Source: Bacteroidota bacterium
GTDB taxonomy: Bacteria > Bacteroidota > Bacteroidia > Chitinophagales > Chitinophagaceae
Length of the DNA: 64,000 nucleotides
Assembly (NCBI GenBank): GCA_963169635.1
Contig: CAUJDL010000087.1
Coordinates: 16,360 to 80,359 of the forward strand
Reading direction: 5' to 3'
Part shown: one piece after another, positions 60,591-64,000 of the stretch
Position numbering within the stretch: the first letter of the stretch is position 1
Layout of the letters: each line of letters starts with the position of its first letter
Notes under the pieces: generated by a model
The model's input: only the letters and a program-made list of their open reading frames with translations
Database searches by the model: none
What the model was told of the DNA's origin: nothing
Position numbers and translations under genes: made by a program

Positions 60591-63104
60591 TTATTTGTTT
60601 TGTGGCAATGCAAGCATATTTGCTAATAAACGATATGCACCTGTATTACCTGCTGGTAGTTGCCTAAATAATACTAAGCCACAATATACAAAATTTCCTT
60701 TTCCATATTTAGCAATTAGTAAACTACTGTTAGTTTCTTTTTCTCCTGTATCATGCATACCTAAAATACAAGCAAAGTTTTTATCAAACTGTTCTGCTTG
60801 ATAAGTACTTCTTTCTTGCACCCAATTATCAAAATCTTGTTGTGTAATTTTATTAGGATAATTTAAAACTGCATGTTCAGGTAATAAAAAATTTACTGTT
60901 GCATTTTCTTCTGTAACTCTTGAACGTGAGTTGACAGAAAATGAATAAGGACCTGCTTTAATTTGTTTGTTACCAATTTTATTGGCTTTAATATATTGTA
61001 CAATTAAGTTGCCACCATTTTTTATGTACTCATTAAGTACATTATTTTTATCAGTTAAATATTCATGAATGTTATAAGCTCTAATACCTGTTACAATTGC
61101 ATCAAACTGTTTAAGTGTTGTAGTATTCAAATCTTTTTCTGTAAGTAGTGTAACAGTACAATTTAATTGCTCTAATGCTTCTGGCACTTTATCTCCTGCA
61201 CCAACAATAAAACCAACTTTTAATTGTTTTGTTTTAATAGGCGAAGCAATTAATTGTATTTTATCTTCATAAAAATAATGTTGGTTAGGAATATGTTCAT
61301 AAGCAATTTTCTTTAAATTATTTGTATAAGTATTAACTGCTTTATTATCTATAACACTTACAGATGCTTTTAAAATAGCATTGTTATTTGTATTAAATAT
61401 TTTACTTAATGGAATGTGTAATTGATAACTTACACCTTCTGTTAAACTTTGTACTGTATCTTTTGTATAAACAATTTTATTATCTTGATATACATTAATT
61501 TTTATTGCAGCATCTTTTTTATTAATGAAAGATTTGTATTGTACATGTACTAACTTTTCTTTACTTTTTTGTTGTTGATTAATTGCTTTTGTAGTTATAA
61601 TATTGGGCAATAATGATACAATGATTGGTGTAGTAACAATAACAGGCTGATACACTTCGCCTCTTACAGGATGTACATATTTATATTGCAATGGTGTTTG
61701 AAATGTAAAATCTGTTCCCTCAATAGTAAAAATAAATTTAGCAGAAAAGGTTGGTTGATTTTCTGCACTTCCTGCTATATCATCATTTGCTTTTGGAAAT
61801 AAATTATTTTGTATAGGCTGTTGTAGCCAATAAGGTTGTGTAGGTTTTAAGGTAAATGGAATTTCAAACATTTTATTGAAAGTGTAGTTTGCATTTTGTT
61901 TTAAAGCTACATTATATAAAGTATCAAATGTTTGATTATTTATTTGAAACAATACATTTTTAAATTGTATGGCATTGTTTAATCTTTTATTTACAAAGAA
62001 TGTTACTTGTAAATTTTCTCCTTGTACAGCATATTCTGTATTAGTTGTAGCTTCTACAAATAAGCCACTACAAGCCATTATCAAATGTTGTACTTCTTGT
62101 AGTTTTAATGTTACCCAACTATTTTGTTTAGGTAATTGTTGCAAAGTGTTATAAACATTTACCAATGCAGCAACACTTAAAGATGGATTATCAAAATTAA
62201 AATCTGCAATAATTTTATCAATAGTTTGTTGCAAATTAGCTGCACTATTAATTCTAGACCAATTAGTATTTACACCATCCATTAAATCATTTTCAAAAGT
62301 GCTACCATCTACAAAAGAAAAATATTCTGTAATACTACCTTTCCTTTGTGGTCTTCCTTCACCTTGACTTTTGTGCATGCTTCTTGCTTCGCCTCCAATT
62401 TCGCCATAACTTTTTCCTAGCAATGCATTGTAATTACCAATTTCAATTTTTAATTGTGTTTCATCTGTAGTATTGTTAGAGCCAAAGTTGTAAGTATTCC
62501 AAACAATTCTTTTAGCTTGCCAAACACTTACACCATGCAAAAGTTGTTCAGGAAATTTTGTACTATCAGCAGCAGCATTAAATGCAGTCATTGCTAAAAT
62601 TGCAGCAGCAGCATGATGTCCATGCCCTGCTTTATTATTTGGTGGAAATCTATTTATAATAATATCTGGCTGAAATTTTCTAATCATCCAAACTACATCA
62701 GCTAAAACTTTTTCTTCGTTCCAAGTTTGTAAAGTTTCGTTAGATGATTTACTATATCCAAATTCATAAGCTCTTGTAAAATATTGTTCAGAGCCATCTA
62801 TTCTTCTTGCAGCAAGTAATTCTTGTGTACGTATTAAACCTAAATCAATACCTTGTTCATCACCAATTAAGTTTTGTCCTCCATCGCCTCTGGTTAAACT
62901 TAAATAGGCTGTTCTGTACATTTTTTCTTTTGCCAAATAGGGGAGTAGCGAATTGTTTTCATCATCAGGATGAGCACCAACATATAATACACTACCTAAT
63001 ACATTTAATTTTTTTAATTGTAAATAAATTTCTGTACTACTTAATTGTTGTGCATGTGTTGTATAAAATCCTAAAAAAAATAATACTGATAAAAATTTTT
63101 TCAA
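60591..63104 (-). CDS. Secreted PIG-L family deacetylase (LmbE-like), large form
   Basis: Signal peptide ...YTTHAQ; VGAHPDDENNSLLPYLA and NKAGHGHHAAAAI motifs. Confidence 0.93.
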   Translation of the reverse strand: MKKFLSVLFFLGFYTTHAQQLSSTEIYLQLKKLNVLGSVLYVGAHPDDENNSLLPYLAKEKMYRTAYLSLTRGDGGQNLIGDEQGIDLGLIRTQELLAARRIDGSEQYFTRAYEFGYSKSSNETLQTWNEEKVLADVVWMIRKFQPDIIINRFPPNNKAGHGHHAAAAILAMTAFNAAADSTKFPEQLLHGVSVWQAKRIVWNTYNFGSNNTTDETQLKIEIGNYNALLGKSYGEIGGEARSMHKSQGEGRPQRKGSITEYFSFVDGSTFENDLMDGVNTNWSRINSAANLQQTIDKIIADFNFDNPSLSVAALVNVYNTLQQLPKQNSWVTLKLQEVQHLIMACSGLFVEATTNTEYAVQGENLQVTFFVNKRLNNAIQFKNVLFQINNQTFDTLYNVALKQNANYTFNKMFEIPFTLKPTQPYWLQQPIQNNLFPKANDDIAGSAENQPTFSAKFIFTIEGTDFTFQTPLQYKYVHPVRGEVYQPVIVTTPIIVSLLPNIITTKAINQQQKSKEKLVHVQYKSFINKKDAAIKINVYQDNKIVYTKDTVQSLTEGVSYQLHIPLSKIFNTNNNAILKASVSVIDNKAVNTYTNNLKKIAYEHIPNQHYFYEDKIQLIASPIKTKQLKVGFIVGAGDKVPEALEQLNCTVTLLTEKDLNTTTLKQFDAIVTGIRAYNIHEYLTDKNNVLNEYIKNGGNLIVQYIKANKIGNKQIKAGPYSFSVNSRSRVTEENATVNFLLPEHAVLNYPNKITQQDFDNWVQERSTYQAEQFDKNFACILGMHDTGEKETNSSLLIAKYGKGNFVYCGLVLFRQLPAGNTGAYRLLANMLALPQNK

Positions 63105-63136
63105 AATATTTATTTTTTATAGATGAAAATAAATTA

Positions 63137-64000
63137 TTAATTATCGCTTGTTAAGAAAACTGCATTACAAAATAAAAGTTTTCCATTCTCCCAAAATAGC
63201 CTAAACATTGGGTTTTCAGCAAAAAATATTAATTGTCCTTTGCCAATACTTGTAGCACCTAATACAGTTCCATTTTTTAATTTTTCTTTTACTTTATAAC
63301 CTGTAAATCCTGCTACATAATTTTCTTTTTTTAATACACCTACATTCCATCCTTCTTTCATAAACTCATAAATATTAGCATCTGTTTTTAATGTGTAATA
63401 AATAGAGTCGTAACCAAAAGCTAATGGATGTGTATTATCTAATTCAATTTTATAAATAGCACCAGGTATATAAGAAGGTAAATAATCTTTTTCTCTATCA
63501 GCATATTTTTTTAGTAAACTAATATCTTCTTTATCTGTTTCTTTTTCATTATCTGCTTTATATTTAATACCAATTTCTAATTTAGCTATTTGACTAACTG
63601 CATTTTCTAGAGCAATAACTTTACCACCATTAGCCATAAATTCTTTTAATTTTTCTCCACTATTTTTATCATTTAAAAATTTATAATAACCATCTGGCAT
63701 AATAATTACTTGATAGTTAGAGATATTTGTTCTATCAAAATCATTAGCATTAATAAGTGTTATAGGATAACCTAAAGTTCTATCAAAGAAATGCCAAATT
63801 TCTCCAGCAGCTAAAGAAGATACACCATCACCAGTAAGCAAAACAATTTTAGGTGCAGTAATTTGTTTTACAGATGGGCTACCAAAATCTACACCTTTAT
63901 CCATAAATCCTGTTGCTACTTCATCAATTTCTACATCAATAATTTTAGCTAAATCATTCATTGCAGTATTAATATTTTCTATTGTATTGCCTGATTTTAT
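63137..64000 (-). CDS. C-terminal part of a probable M14-type zinc carboxypeptidase-like secreted protein; gene continues beyond the window
   Basis: The frame stays open through 64000 on the minus strand (IKSGNTIENINTAMNDL...). Glutamine-amidotransferase-like fold region (IVLLTGDGVSSLAAGEIWHFFD...VIIMPDGYY...GGKVIALENA) resembles C-termini of large Bacteroidota M14 proteins; the catalytic domain is not visible. Confidence 0.5.
   Translation of the reverse strand: MKSGNTIENINTAMNDLAKIIDVEIDEVATGFMDKGVDFGSPSVKQITAPKIVLLTGDGVSSLAAGEIWHFFDRTLGYPITLINANDFDRTNISNYQVIIMPDGYYKFLNDKNSGEKLKEFMANGGKVIALENAVSQIAKLEIGIKYKADNEKETDKEDISLLKKYADREKDYLPSYIPGAIYKIELDNTHPLAFGYDSIYYTLKTDANIYEFMKEGWNVGVLKKENYVAGFTGYKVKEKLKNGTVLGATSIGKGQLIFFAENPMFRLFWENGKLLFCNAVFLTSDN

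Noticed and set aside
62807-63154. 115-aa plus-strand ORF overlapping the PIG-L gene start
   Set aside because: Low-complexity Leu/His/Ile-rich translation, antisense to a signal-peptide-bearing conserved gene.

Overview
This 64 kb window is AT-rich chromosome from a Bacteroidota bacterium, probably Chitinophagaceae-like. The call rests on T9SS sorting domains, TAnnTTTG promoter elements and typical gene content. Most of it is ordinary: dnaK (3' part), C1 peptidase, MlaE permease, maeB, a NarL-type two-component pair, KefB-type antiporter, a TetR/TolC/MFP/RND efflux operon, DUF502, an orphan OmpR-type regulator, dxs, EVE-domain protein, P4 phosphatase, pyk, pfkA, lnt, recJ, polyprenyl synthase, two OmpA-family paralogs, a TonB-like protein, folC, and an amylase/symporter/PIG-L/carboxypeptidase-like cluster. 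The more unusual content is: (i) a 2670-aa T9SS surface protein with five tandem 822-bp repeats of identical length; (ii) five perfect TTATCCACA (DnaA-box-like) sites, all found in intergenic DNA; (iii) an unannotated 40-aa single-TM protein between the PIG-L deacetylase and the Na+/solute symporter; (iv) a secreted protein with a caspase-clan-like His/Cys signature; (v) a T9SS-exported PHP-type metallohydrolase; (vi) OmpA domains missing the canonical peptidoglycan-binding residue; and (vii) clear palindromic operators upstream of tetR and pfkA. I found no rRNA, tRNA, CRISPR array, transposase or prophage. All calls come from reading the sequence and the ORF track; no database search was run.
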